This document shows positions 44,791 to 56,685 of a stretch of 64,000 bases of DNA, one piece after another. The notes under the pieces were generated by a model. The model worked only from the letters and a program-made list of their open reading frames with translations, was not told where the DNA came from and searched no databases. A program made the translations under genes and the position numbers. This stretch comes from Atherix ibis (lineage: Eukaryota; Arthropoda; Insecta; Diptera; Athericidae). Numbering within the stretch: the stretch's first letter is position 1; every line of letters starts with the position of its first letter. The stretch covers positions 58,190,220-58,254,219 of the forward strand of contig OY282609.1 in NCBI GenBank assembly GCA_958298945.1, given 5' to 3'.

Positions 44791-47700
44791 AATTATTTAA
44801 ATAAACATATTTAAATATACTTACTTAAATATAATCACTAAAAAAAACTTTTATAGTCATTTCTCAGTACCGCCAACTTCACGATGAAAGCTTTTCTTTT
44901 CTTATAATTTTCTCTTCATTTTTACCAAAAAAAATATCTACGGAATCATATTTTTTTTCAATTAAATTTTAATAAATACTTTTTACATTAATAAGTTATA
45001 AAAAAAATTAATAACTCATTTACTACTATGAGTATTATTGGAAAACAATCCCTTTTTTAATACACTAATTAACACTCAAACATTTTTCCATTTGATTAGA
45101 TACACTTTTTCAATTAAAATTTCTTTTATTAAAACCAACGAAAATTCTTTTGCAACTAATTTAATTAACTGCAAAAAAAAATTATTTTATTTATGGTTTA
45201 TATTTTTTTGGAAAACTTTTCGCTTTTTAATTAAAATTTCTTCAATATCTCTTTTAGTATAAAAAATGTATATTTTATTTATGTTTATTAATAATTTTAC
45301 TAGCTTGAATTAATATTCCTTTTTTAAGATAATAAATTTATTTTTGAAAAAAAATAATAATTTTTATTTTTTATTAATAAAATATTTATTGAAATTACGT
45401 TTTTGATTTATTTTTGATGTTATTTTTTTTTCTTTTCTAAAACTAAATTAATTATTTTAAGAACAGTAAAAAAATAATAATTTGAAAATTAAAAAAAATG
45501 TTCACTTAATTTTCACCAAACACCATTCAGACAGAGTTGCACCAAATCCCAGCCGAACTCTGTCTGAGGACCGTATGTGAACAGAAAATGATAGCAACCC
45601 CAAAAAAATTTTCCGAATATGTAAGATTTTAGGTTTTTTTTTTAAATTCAGAACGGAAAAATAAACTTAAAAGGGTGCAAATGGTGGGAGCGGTTGGAGG
45701 GGAGAGTCGATACAGAATATGGCCAAGGAGGGAAGTTAAGTCCCACTAAAGGGTGGGACTATACCCCAATTTCAATAATACTAAAACCTTATTGTTGGAG
45801 TATGCAGAGAGGGGTTGATCCAGAATATAAGTGAGATGTGAAAATATAGCAAATACATGTAAATATTTTGAAACTGAAAATAACAATTTAAATATGTTAG
45901 TGTGAGGGTAGTGAACGAATTTAATATAACTTTTTGTGGAACGATCTACTAGTCCAAACAACTTGTAGGGGTTGATAAGAGTGTATAGAGGTGACTGTAT
46001 ATGTGTGACTATATTCATTCGAATTTTGCTCAACAAGATCAGATTATGATAGTCTGTCCTTTTCTCACTACAGATCTGAGTTTAGAATTTATTTCAAGTT
46101 TTTCTTCATTTTGCTGGGTGCAGGAAAGGAGTGTTAATTAGGTTTCATGTTTTGGGGATGATATATATTATTGAATTGATGACGTCAATGGATCTTTTTT
46201 GTCGATATTTTAAAATTGTCCATTTGTTTTTATTAGTATTATTATTCGTTATAAAAATTTATTTTCTTTTTATTATTAGCACTTTGAGCTTTTTATTTGA
46301 TTTTCTACACTTTTTTTCGTATTAGTTCTTATTTTTTGTTTATTTCCCCTCAAATATTTCTTACACTTTTTTTTTTGATTATTGTCACTTTATTTTATAT
46401 ATAATATTTTTTTCTCTTGGATACCAAAAAAAGATGAAGAAAATTTATGGGTAAAAAATTCGATTCAACTGTTAAAAGGGATACTTTTTGGGAATAAATG
46501 ATTAGTTTTTATTTTATTGCACTAACACGATTGTATCTCTTCTCCCCTACCATAATTATTATCATCACAATCACCACCATCACTCCCATTCTGGAATTGT
46601 TTTTTTTTTCGCAGTGTATCCATCTACCTCCTTTTATCAACCATTTACATCCCCTAAAAAATGTTAATACCTTACCTTTCTTTTTCTATTATATACACGA
46701 TATTTTATTAGTAAATTGTATAGATAATCACAGTTCCTATTATTAGTAACACTGTTGCTCCCGAGATTCTACTGCTCCCGAAGTTATTTCTATCCTAGAC
46801 TACTTTTAATAGATTACATACTATCGTCATCGTTGTTAGCGGTAGGAATAAATCCTTTCTGATTGTATAGTTTTTTTTTCGTTTTTTTAGAGTAAAATAT
46901 AAAAAAATCTCACATAGTCTTGTTTTACTAAAATGTAGATTTTTCTTGTTGTTGTTGTTACTCTATTATTATCGCACACCGTAAATAACGTTCACAATAA
47001 TCACTACCGAAATATGAATTTTTTTTTTTTTAAATAGAAACAACCTTGCACACTCAGAGCTCTGACTATGTAAGGAAGCTTCACAATCAGTGGACGACTA
47101 TCCTGAATCTGTGTATACGGTTTCGAAGGAAAATCGAAAAACTGCCAGGATACTATCAGAGCTTCTCTTTTTGCCCACCATCCGAGTAATAACAACAATG
47201 GTGAGTGGTGAAAAGCACCGAACGATAAATACAGCGATAATATTTGTTCATGTATAAGTGAACTGTGTACAAAGAATAATTTCTCATCGTTTAAGTATGT
47301 TTGAAAGATATCATTGTCTGCTGTATGCAAGTGGGTGGAATTGGGACCTTGTTTATGCGCATGCCGAACAAATCAAAGCTCGTAAGCCCGAAAATATTCT
47401 ATGTAGATAGTGTGTTCTCATTCGATGTGGTAACAGTATCATTTGATGTGGGTGAGCATGTAAATCAGGGCATCTCAGTGGAGCCTGACCAATCTCAGCA
47501 TTGCAAAGGTGGGGCGGAATGTTCTGTCGCTATTTTATTATTGTTGAATTGTTTCCAGAGAGTCTAGCAGCAGTGTTAGTGAATCAGCACAAGTATAACT
47601 ACTTACCATTATAAAGCTATTCTTGTAGTGTAGCTACCAATATTTTGTTCATACTCTTTTCCATGGTAAATACTCTATTCCTAATATAAATGCTACCGAA

Positions 47701-48899
47701 AATCGTTCCAATATGAAATATATCTGAAAATGGTCGTGCCAAGTATCCACTGAACCTGGAGAATCAGTTTGCCAACAATTGCTGAAGAATTTCCGGTGAA
47801 ATATTCAAAAATAAATAGAATTAAATCCGCATCGGACCCATTGCAGAGTATTTTGGAACAGTTTGAATGTATTTCCATTGTGATTGTAGGCGATGTGACG
47901 CATAGCAGTTATGTGTTATGGGCGTTCAGCCCATTATAACAACTCTCGAACATTTTGACAAGCTTCGAACCATCACTAAAATAAACTGAAATACAAAAGA
48001 TTATATTCCTACCATTTTGTAAATATATATATTCGGCCATTTTCATTTTATTCTTATATTCAACCATTTTGAATTTGGATCGCAGCCAAAAACAAGGACA
48101 TTATTTTTTGTAAGAATTTTTTTTTTTTTTTACATTTTAGAACATTATGTACATATTACCCATATTTAAAGCAGAGCAGCTATCTAAAAAGGAAATACAA
48201 TAATAATAGAATAATTATCAATAAAAAATAGTAATAGTAATAATAATCATAAAATTCATATTCATGTTGATATTTTTATCGCACTTCATTTTCTTATCAT
48301 CACGATTTTAATTAAACTTTTTCATTATTCAATTGTATCCTGATAATTATATTTGAGCAAAAATAATTACTTTTCTTCTTAATTTAAAATAGTTCACGTT
48401 TCAGAAAAGAAAGTTTAACTATGCAAAAGAAAAACAACGATGAAAGTTTCTTATTCTCAAATTAAATTTTTATTAATTATATGGACGATAAATAAACGAG
48501 TATTAAATTAGTTTTTATAAGATTTTTCTTCCTTATTGTGAACATTTTTTTTCTTTCTAGTTCGTTTTTATATGAAAAGACAAATTTCTTTAAACTGAAA
48601 ATAATTTACTTGAAAAATATTATTATCCTCAATTGGAGTTGAAGAGATTTTTATACACTCAAGTGTATTGAATAATTAAAATGTTCATTTGTCTTTAAAG
48701 GATGAGAAAAATTAGAGTATGAAAAAATTTTAACAAAATCGGCCAGGAGAAAATTCTTAAAAGGATATTTTTTCTTAAGAGTTTATTGGATAAGAAAATA
48801 ATCATTGTTATGGGCACAAAAAAAATTCGTCTTCATAGAATTTTTTGTACTTCTGGGTGATAAACCCATCCAAATATTTTTAGCAGTAGTTAAATGAAT
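44791..48899. other. Upstream region without recognised gene
   Basis: 45,500-46,100 and 47,050-47,950 are more complex than the rest. In the latter, both strands have frames of about 90-108 codons at 47,004-47,567 with no recognised domain, and the minus strand has an ATG/GTAAGT donor-like site near 47,605. It could hold a noncoding VGlut exon or a decayed element; neither is supported enough to call. Confidence 0.4.
45527..45567. repeat. 12-bp perfect hairpin
   Basis: tcagacagagtt (45,527-45,538) faces aactctgtctga (45,556-45,567) with a 17-nt loop. It stands out because it is GC-balanced within AT-rich sequence. Role unknown. Confidence 0.6.
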
Positions 48900-49195
48900 T
48901 TTATTTTGCCCAGTTAAAAAAAATGAGTCGTGATTTAAATAAATAAATGGAAGTCTGACGGTGTAAGGTCAGGGCTAATGGTGGGTGCATAAGAATTTCT
49001 AAGCTAAGGTCTTTGAATTTTTGGCGAGTTGCTATATTCACTTTTTTAGGGTCAATTTTGGCTTTGCAACTGTTTACGGAGATTTGCTTCGTTTTGACCC
49101 TGGTTACGTTCGTGAGACCATTTGATGATAACGCGGGGCCCTTACTGAACAGGAGTGCCACAATCATCATCGCAAAGTAATTCTTGGTCATGTTA
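48900..49195 (-). pseudogene. Mariner transposase fragment (C-terminal half)
   Basis: The minus strand reads VNIATRQKFKDLSLEILMHPP and, after a one-base frame change, ISPDLTPSDFHLF, which is the standard mariner '[28 protein letters not shown]' block with the third catalytic Asp, then a stop. The unbroken 96-codon frame starting MTKNYFAMMIVALLFSKG looks like a signal peptide but crosses this frameshift, so it is an accident of decay and not a secreted protein. Upstream parts of the transposase are unrecognisable. Confidence 0.65.
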
Positions 49196-49234
49196 CATTC
49201 ATAAAGGACAATTCAAAGATATTTCGAAACTTTG

Positions 49235-49950
49235 GTAGCAATTATTTCTAAGATGTTACCATTTTTTATATTGTTTTAAGTAATTGAGATAACATAGACT
49301 TTGGCCAATTTAGTCCTGAAGCACGATAAGTGATCCACAAATAGTGACTATTTGAGACAACAATTCTAAAGATGTGGGTAGGTCCAAAACGTGAGAGAAG
49401 AAATCGTTTGGATGCTATGGAAGAAAGTATTGCCCAGGCCGCGACAACCTCAATTCGTCGTCGTACACAGCAATTGCACCTTTCCTACAGAACAACGTAT
49501 ATTTACTAATGAGTTATCACCCTATTTAGTAAATGATGCCAGTAACTCAGTTGATCTTGGACAAGATGTGGTTTGATTAGGACCATGCCGCTTATCGCAC
49601 ATCGCGTGAAGCAATGGCCGCATTATCTCATGAAACAACAATGTCAAATGACCGCCGAGATCTTGTGATTTGACACTATTCGATGGCTTCTTTTTCTGAT
49701 AGTATATGAAAAGTAAGGTTTATTTTAATAGGCTCGATATCACTTCAGTGCTAAAGAATAAAGTCTTATGGGTTAAATACATCCTTAACAATGCCAAAAA
49801 CTCATGGAAAATTTAGATACACGCTTCATGTGTTGCCGGACGATTTCTACAAACGGGCAATTTGGTAGTTAAAACTACGGACAATTTGGTAGTTATTGTG
49901 TTTTAACCAACAATGCCATAGACTAAAAAATGAAATAAAATTTTCTGCAA
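49235..49950 (+). pseudogene. Decayed mariner-like transposase (second copy of the 16,815/18,345 family)
   Basis: Frames read NRLDAMEESIAQAATTSIRR RTQQLHLS (about 49,405-49,490), DKMWF then stop then DHAAYRTSREAMALLS (about 49,565-49,625), [15 protein letters not shown] (about 49,650-49,700; the third Asp region is kept as LFDG) and the terminal words gactaaaaaa. It shares gcaattatttctaagat with the copy at about 16,770. Between RTQQLHLS and DKMWF most of the first catalytic block is deleted. The phrase caatttggtagtta is duplicated at about 49,857 and 49,885. Confidence 0.6.
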
Positions 49951-50199
49951 CTTGCCCCTACAAAATGTTTGCATTAATTTTTTAAATCCAAAAACCTCAT
50001 TAAATTGGAGTTTTCAGATCAAAAATTTTCTTGCTATGCATTTCCAAAAAAAAAACCATCTAGGAAGTCTTTCTTATATAAACACTTTAGATAAAAGTAA
50101 AAACGTATTTGTAGCTGACATATCTGCACTGGCAGATTCTCCTTCTGGTAGAAGATCTCATTTTTAATTCCTCAAGCCAACCCAAAAAGATCTCAGTAT

Positions 50200-50640
50200 T
50201 AGTCTAGTCTGTATTTCTACGTTTAGCTGAGAATATTTTTTGCCAATCTGTTAGTAGGCAAGGAAGATTAGGGATAGCTGAAAGTATCGAACGCCAGAGA
50301 GTTTGTCAGGTAACTGATCAGTAGGCTCATTTACCACAATTCCCCTATACCCCAGCATCCAACGCAAATCGACGATCTTATTGTTGAGTAGGCTATGTTA
50401 AATCTTCTTGAGTACAGGATCATTCAATAAGCCGCTAATAGCGGTGATGATACTGCGTCGATTGCAAAGCCTTTTCCCAGTACGGAAATACTCAAAATGT
50501 AGATCATGGATTCTATTGAGGGTCATTGACCTCGATAATTGCAGGAAAGGTTGTACGAAGGTCGGTTGCTGCAATTGCAATACTTTTCTCAGTCCAAGCC
50601 TTTATTTTGACTATAGTACCATCGATTTGGCTTAGAGTAT
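50200..50640 (-). pseudogene. LINE RNase H-like fragment
   Basis: The minus-strand frame reads RSIITAISGLLNDPVLKKI, stop, then NNKIVDLRWMLGYRGIVVNE followed by PTDQL. This matches the insect LINE RNase H ending V-L-WVPGHSGI-GNE-AD-LA. RNase H domains of this kind occur in I/R1-type elements. No adjoining reverse transcriptase was recognised. Family inferred from one motif. Confidence 0.45.
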
Positions 50641-50823
50641 CTGGAAAGGTTTGTTCTAATAATGATTTGTGCGTTTCTCGTTATAAAAAGTTTTAAATAC
50701 CCAATTATAATATTTTTATAGTGCTTTTAAAAAAAAAAACTCTTTTCTAGTACCTTCTCTATAATCAATCGTCTGCACTTATAATGAAAAATTGTCCAAT
50801 TGATATTTTGACGCGTTAAATTA

Positions 50824-51994
50824 CCAGGTATATAAGCTTAAATCCGCTGTTTGGTCATAGATGGCGTGAGTGAGCGTATTAAGCTACCATGGGCACGCCA
50901 TATTTTTTTTTATGGGTTTGACATCTGTCAACATTAATCAGTGCACATTGTCAACAATTTCATATAACAACATACATTTTTCCTTTGGTAATCATGTCTA
51001 GTTTTGTACCAGAAAAAGAGCATATGCGGGAAGCTCTGCTTTTCTGCTTCAATTTGAAGAAATCGGCTTTCGAATCGCAACGAATATTTATGGAGGCCTA
51101 TGGTGATAGTGCTTTATCGGAAACAATGTGCCGAGATTGGTTTCGTCGGGTCAATCGGCCTAGGAAGGTTGAGGACCGTCGGGCTTGAAAATCGGCCTAG
51201 GAAGGTTGAGGACCATCAATTGCAGGCTCTTTTGGATAAAGACGATACGCAATCACAAAAAATGCTCGCGGAGCAATTGGGTGTTACTCAGCCAGCCATT
51301 TCCATGCGTCTGCGTGTCGTGGCGAAGATTGAAAAGATCGGTGACGCATGAATTGAACGATAGGCAGATGCAGCGACGCCAAAACCGAAAGTCGTTCCTG
51401 CATCGGATTGTGATAGGCGATGAAAAGTGGATATATTTCGAGAATCGTGAACGCAAAAAATCGTGGGTTGATCCCGGCCAACCATCAACATCTTCCCCAA
51501 GACCAAATCGCTTCGGACGACAGACGATGCTGTATGTTTTGTGGGATCAGCAGGGTATCGCCTACTATGAGATATTGAAACCTGGTGAAACTGTCAATGC
51601 CCACCGCTACCACCAACAACTGATCAAATTGCACCGTGCTCTGCGTGAAAAAAGGACGGATTATCAACAAACACATGACAAGTTGATCATCGCACACGTC
51701 AAAAATGATCCGAAACTAGTTAGAGACACTCAACTCCACCCCGCTTATTCACCAGACCTGCCTACGCGCTCGCTGAGCAACACTTTGATTCTTAGGAAGA
51801 CGTCCGAAAATGGCTTGATGAGGGGTTTGCCTCGAAAGAGGAGGAATTTTTCTGGCGGGGTATCCACAAATTGCCCGAGAGGTGGGAAAAATGTGTGAAG
51901 GCAAGTACTTTGAATAAATTTGTTTTTACTTTCTATGAAAAAAAATATGTGTTTTTTTGACTAAAAAACAGCGAATTTAAGCTTATACACCTGG
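50824..51994 (+). mobile_element. Mauritiana-type mariner, copy 2
   Basis: 1,171 bp. The left end ccaggtatataagcttaaat matches the inverse of the right end (atttaagcttatacacctgg, one change), and the TIR extends to ccgctgttt. TA lies at 50,822-50,823 and 51,995-51,996. Its leader and coding sequence match copy 1 closely. Confidence 0.93.
50994..51900 (+). pseudogene. Mauritiana-type mariner transposase, disrupted
   Basis: ATG at 50,994 gives [19 protein letters not shown], then CRDWFRRV. A segment after this is deleted and a short phrase (atcggcctaggaaggttgag) is duplicated near 51,153 and 51,190. It continues [31 protein letters not shown], a lost KWVP block, [20 protein letters not shown] (first Asp), MLYVLWDQQGIAYYEILKPG and HDKLI. 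The HDNAPSHT block with the second Asp is missing. YSPDLP then jumps past the third Asp, as in copy 1. Nonfunctional. Confidence 0.9.
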
Positions 51995-54469
51995 TATCTT
52001 ATCAGGTAAAGAAGTGCCGATGAGTGTTTATTCGCATTTCATTATTTTTTTACTAATATGGTTATTACAATCTTTTTGTAATTGTAGATAAATAATAGAT
52101 TGAAGAAAAAACGTCGTATAAAATAGCATTGAAAATCTTAGAACTTTTTTAGCTACATTATCTAAAATTTTATAAGATTTTTTTTATAATTTTGTCTGAT
52201 AGAAATCTCACATTTAAGGATGATTTTATAATCATGTTTATATTGAAACTTTTCTTGATAAACTTTACCATTTTCCCGCAATCGGCAATCACCGATAAAA
52301 TTTGTATACTTGATTTATACTGCAAGAGCGCTGCCATGAGTCTCTCGTACATGATCAAAATTATAATAACTTTAATTATGCGTATTTAAGAAAAATACAA
52401 ATATAATTTTTAATAGAAAGAAATAATATTTGATGTTGCAATAAAATTGATTCAAATAAAATGAAAAATACCAAACTCATTGGAAAACTTTCTCGATTTT
52501 TGTAAGTGCAGGTTTGCATTTGAATTTTTCTTTTTTTAATACTTAAAAATAAAATTAATTCAAACATATTTGGCTGAAAATATTTTAATATAAAATTTTT
52601 TTGAGTAAAATTGGAGAAGCACTGTCAGTGTTTTTATCGATTTCCGAATAAAATTTTATCGATTTTAAGCGAAACTTAAAACTAAATACACAGAATATCC
52701 TAGAATTAACTATTGTATAAATGCCTAAATTTTGTTAAAATTTAACTTACGTTTTTTTAAAAGTTTTTTTTAAAAGAAATTCTTTCTCTTAGAGAGCAAA
52801 AGGTTTCAATTTTTTTGGTGCATATTTTTCTTATTTGAAAGTTTAATCAAAACTTCGTTATTAAATACTAGAAATTATGAACGTTTTTTATATAAAAAAA
52901 AGTAGAATCTATTAAAATGCTTCAAACAAAAAATTTAAAAATATCTTCCATATTTTAACATCTTAATATCAAATAATACAATAATTTTTTTATTTTTGTT
53001 TTTAACGATAATTATTCCCATTAAATTTTTAATCAAAACTATCATTAATAATTGTAAAGGTAATCAATTCTAAAAATGAATAAAAAAATAAAAATAAAAT
53101 TAAATAAAATTACTTAAATTCTAAAGAAGTCATAGAAAATATGAAAATTAATAAAGCTCCTTAATGGAAGATGATTAATTCTTCCCATTAACATTTAAAT
53201 TGAAAATTCAATTCATTACTATGGATTTGCTCGTATATCCTTTATAATGGTATTAAATGAATTTTTCTCTTTGCCTGAGATTCATTAATTATGAGTATAT
53301 GTATTTAAGAATATGATAATTTATGAAAATATATCTGAATATGAGAATTTCCTTTTGAGCATATAAAAATTATTCTGTAATATTGTAAAATGAAGAAGAA
53401 GGAAAAAGCAAAATGGAAAAGTGTTTACTTTCGTTCACATTTTTTTTCTTCAGGAATTTTAGTTTGAAAGTTTTGAAAAAAAAATCCTTTGAGTACCCTT
53501 CCAAAAGCGAAACATCACATCGTTTATATAGAATTTATTGTAGGCAATATTAGTAAGCCCTCGAACTTCAACAGTCTAGATCAGTGCAGGTGCTTTGCAA
53601 GTAGAACTACTCCTGCGTATATTATCGGGTATTTGGTTAAAAAGATAATAATTCCGTATGATTATATTTGTGCATATAAAAATATATGCAGAAAAGACTA
53701 CTTCATCGATATGAAAGAATAAAACCAATCTCCCCCAACCAATCGTAACATTTAGCCTACCCTATTGCTAACCAGCAGATTCAGTGGTTGTTCAGTCTCC
53801 CTTCTATAAAACATCTTAATTACTTCCATTCGATTTAATTTACTCTCAAATTGAAAATTTAATTTCGTTCGCATTTATTGTGTATATGAAAATTCCTCAG
53901 CTAATTTACCATTTTGAAGTGATTCGTCCACAGGTAATAGGCAAGGTAGCCAATGACAACGTCGTCGTCCTTTTCAAAGTAACTTCCGCCCTCACAGCAG
54001 AAACTCTACGTTTGTACGAATACAATTATTTGAATTGTTTTTATTTTTTTTATTCAAGAGTATATGTATACTGGTATTTGGTATTTGATAATATGATAAT
54101 AATAATGGATGAGCATCGAGCATTTTAGTTGTAGGATAGTAAAGTTCATTAGCAGTGGGAAGTCTGTAAAGTGCTTCTATGGCTACCAATGATTGTCTTT
54201 AATTTTTACTACTACCACTAATATTTATGTTAATTCTATTCTACCAATTAAAATACTTCTACTACACAATTTTACGTAATACCTGAAGAGTTGTTCTAAA
54301 TATTTTTCCGAATTATTGTAAGAGGCTTAAGAACTTCAATGGTATTTACTCATTTTCTTATTCGTTTATCGTCATATATTGATAAAATAAGTAAAACAAA
54401 TATTTTCATTATACAAAATCATCTAGAAAAATTACCAATTTTACGAATTATGTTGTAAAACTTTACAGG
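51995..54469. other. AT-rich stretch, no gene seen
   Basis: Frames at 52,170-52,389, 53,489-53,722 and 53,880-54,128 are short and unmatched. Nothing else is supported. Confidence 0.5.
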
Positions 54470-54800
54470 ACATACAATGGTGTGCAAAAAAAAAAAATGG
54501 CGCACATAGATTTCATCCCAGAGCAATAATGGCACTATTATTGTGTTCATTTGTCAAGTAAGATTTATAATTTTTTCTATAGGTCACCTTCTATGATCAA
54601 ATAAGGAAGATGATGATCTATAGAGAAAATTATAAAATATTTCTACTGTCATAAGGATTTTGTCAATTGGACGCACGAGATGTGAAATAACGTTCTTTTC
54701 TCTGACAAATTACATGTTGAACAAAAGATCTGCGATGATCCCAAAATCAGAATGTTTATTTGAAAGTCTTCAAAGATGAATTGGAACCGTACATAACACA
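54470..54800 (+). pseudogene. Tc1-like transposase remnant
   Basis: Near 54,473 a Tc1-like end word (tacaatggtgtgcaaaaa) is followed about 180 bp later by the plus frame FVNWTHEM, stop, NNVLFSDKLHVEQ, matching the Tc1 block 'W-E-W-NVLFSDE--F' with the first catalytic Asp (about 54,706). Beyond 54,800 nothing is recognisable. Low-copy decay product; family inferred from this block and the end word. Confidence 0.45.
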
Positions 54801-55869
54801 GCTATTTAGCGATATCACAGGCTTTATTTTTATTATGCTACAATATAATGTGAAAAAGGTAGATCACTTTGATAATATATATATTAATTAATGAAATATT
54901 ATTTATGTCGCCTTTTTAGGAGAAGGTGAATTTTTATGATTATTATTATTCTTGGATTTTATTTTTGTATTTTAGGTTATATGTCCTTATTTTTGCCTAT
55001 GATCCAAATTTAAAATAGCTAAATATAAGAATAAAATAAAAATGGTAGATTTTTCAAAAAAAAACTAGGAATTTTTTAAAAGGGTTTGAATTGAATTAAA
55101 AATGCTGTTATGGTTTTTAAACGAAAAATTTTACGAGAAGAAAGTATTTTTGCTAGGTGTTGGAAAAATCGGGGAGGGTATTGAAATTTGGATAAAAAAA
55201 TTAAGTTCTACAGGAGTATGGTCAATGACGACCATACTCAAAGAGAAAATGTTTCAGCTGGGCATGTTTGATAATAGACTACAGGGGCAGTTTGTGGAGG
55301 GATACGAAATTAGCGCAGAGATTTGCTCTCACACACATCATGCATAGAAAAATAATGTCAAAACATAAAGAAGACACTCTTCTCCATGAAAAAAAAATTG
55401 TCTTCTTTAAGAGAAAAGAATAAATAAAACAATAGTTCTAAGAAAATTTAAAAGAAAAAAACGGAGAAGAGAAAAAATTAGGTAAAGCCGACCGACGACC
55501 TGGTTGGGAGAGCTTTAGATATAAATGCTCTTATATCGTCTTATGTCACTCCGGGGCCAAAACAAAGTTGTGAGTGCGCCTTTTGTTGACGAGAATCTCT
55601 CTTTTAGCCTATTACAGAGCAACCATGGAATTATTAAAGGTTGTATAGGAAAGGGGGGGTGGATTGGGTGGGTAGAATTAAGCTTGAATAAAAATATCAA
55701 GTAAATTTAAATTCATTATAAATTTTTTTTTAATAAATAAAATTAATTTAGTTATATTATTTATTTGTTTATAATTATGTATGCTTTAATTTCTTTCTCT
55801 ACCTCATTTATTTCAAAATCTCTTATTTTCATTAAAATGTATTGTTTCCTTTTTTCATTAAAAGAAATA
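54801..55869. other. No gene seen
   Basis: AT-rich, apart from 55,480-55,670, which is more complex. An 81-codon plus-strand frame at 55,102-55,347 has no recognised family. Confidence 0.45.
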
Positions 55870-56685
55870 TTGGGTTGTTCGGAAAGTAATTTCGTTTACT
55901 GATGAACGCACAATAAAGGCATTAATTGATGCAAACCGTCGAATAACAACTCGTGAGATCACAACGGCTAGGTTTTATATCAAAGCTCGACTTATGGGTT
56001 CCTCATCTTACGGAAAAAAATTTGTGCCATCGCATTGACATTTGTGATTTGCTTCTCAAACGCCAAGGAAATAATCCATTTTTGAAGCATATCATCACTG
56101 GGGACGAGAAATGGGTTATCTACAACAATGTTAGGCGCAAAAATAACGTAGAGTAGAAAAGATGAACTGTCTCAAAGCAATTCGAAAGCCAATATTCATT
56201 AAAAAAAATGGTATGCTTTTCGTTTGGTGGGATTTCATAGGAATCGTTTATTTTGAGCTTCTACCGAGCAACACAATGATCAATTATGAAGTGTACTGTC
56301 ATCATTTGGACAAATTGAATAATTCACTTAAAGAAAAAGGCCAGAATTGGTCAATAGGAAAGGTATAGTGTTCCAACAGGGTAATGCGAAACTACATACA
56401 AGTTTGACCACTCGACAAAAGCTTTTAGAGCTTGGATGGGATATACTGCCACACCCACCATACTCTCCAGACCTAGCACCTTCCGATTATCGTTTGTTTC
56501 AGTCTCTACAAAAATTTTTAGACGGTAAAATGTTTAATTCAAATGAAGAGGTCAAAAATTATTTGGATCAATTTTTTGCCAGCAAAGAACAAAAATTTTA
56601 TGAGTGCGGAATCATGCTACTGCCAGAAAGATGGCAAATGTTATTGGATCAGACTGGATAATATTTAATTGAATAAAATATTAAT
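55870..56685 (+). mobile_element. Mariner (mellifera/cecropia-like), 3' end lost
   Basis: The left end ttgggttgttcggaaagtaa is a typical mariner TIR with TA just outside (55,868-55,869). No inverse of it is found to the right. The element runs directly into the broken end of the mauritiana-type copy at 56,686, so a deletion probably removed both the right end of this element and the 3' end of its neighbour. Confidence 0.8.
55900..56661 (+). pseudogene. Mariner transposase, disrupted, second Asp changed
   Basis: The N-terminus is shortened (TDERTIKALIDANRRITTRE, then a jump to PHLTEKNLCHRIDICDLLLK). First catalytic block IITGDEKWVIYNNVRRKNN (about 56,094), then stop; MLFVWWDFIGIVYFELLPSN; then in another frame VNRKGIVFQQGNAKLHTSL (about 56,347), where the usual HDNA/QDNA is QGNA, so Asp is Gly; then [20 protein letters not shown] (third Asp kept) and ERWQMLLDQTG with stop at about 56,661. 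Inactive. Confidence 0.85.

Noticed and set aside
46498..46746. 82-codon frame rich in Ile/Thr/Phe
   Set aside because: It comes from atcatcacaatcaccacc-type simple sequence and AT-rich runs.
48901..49191. 96-codon minus-strand frame with an apparent signal peptide (small secreted protein)
   Set aside because: Its middle reads ATRQKFKDLSLEILMHPP, and one base away in frame lies SPDLTPSDFHLF, the mariner catalytic block. It is a frameshifted transposase remnant.
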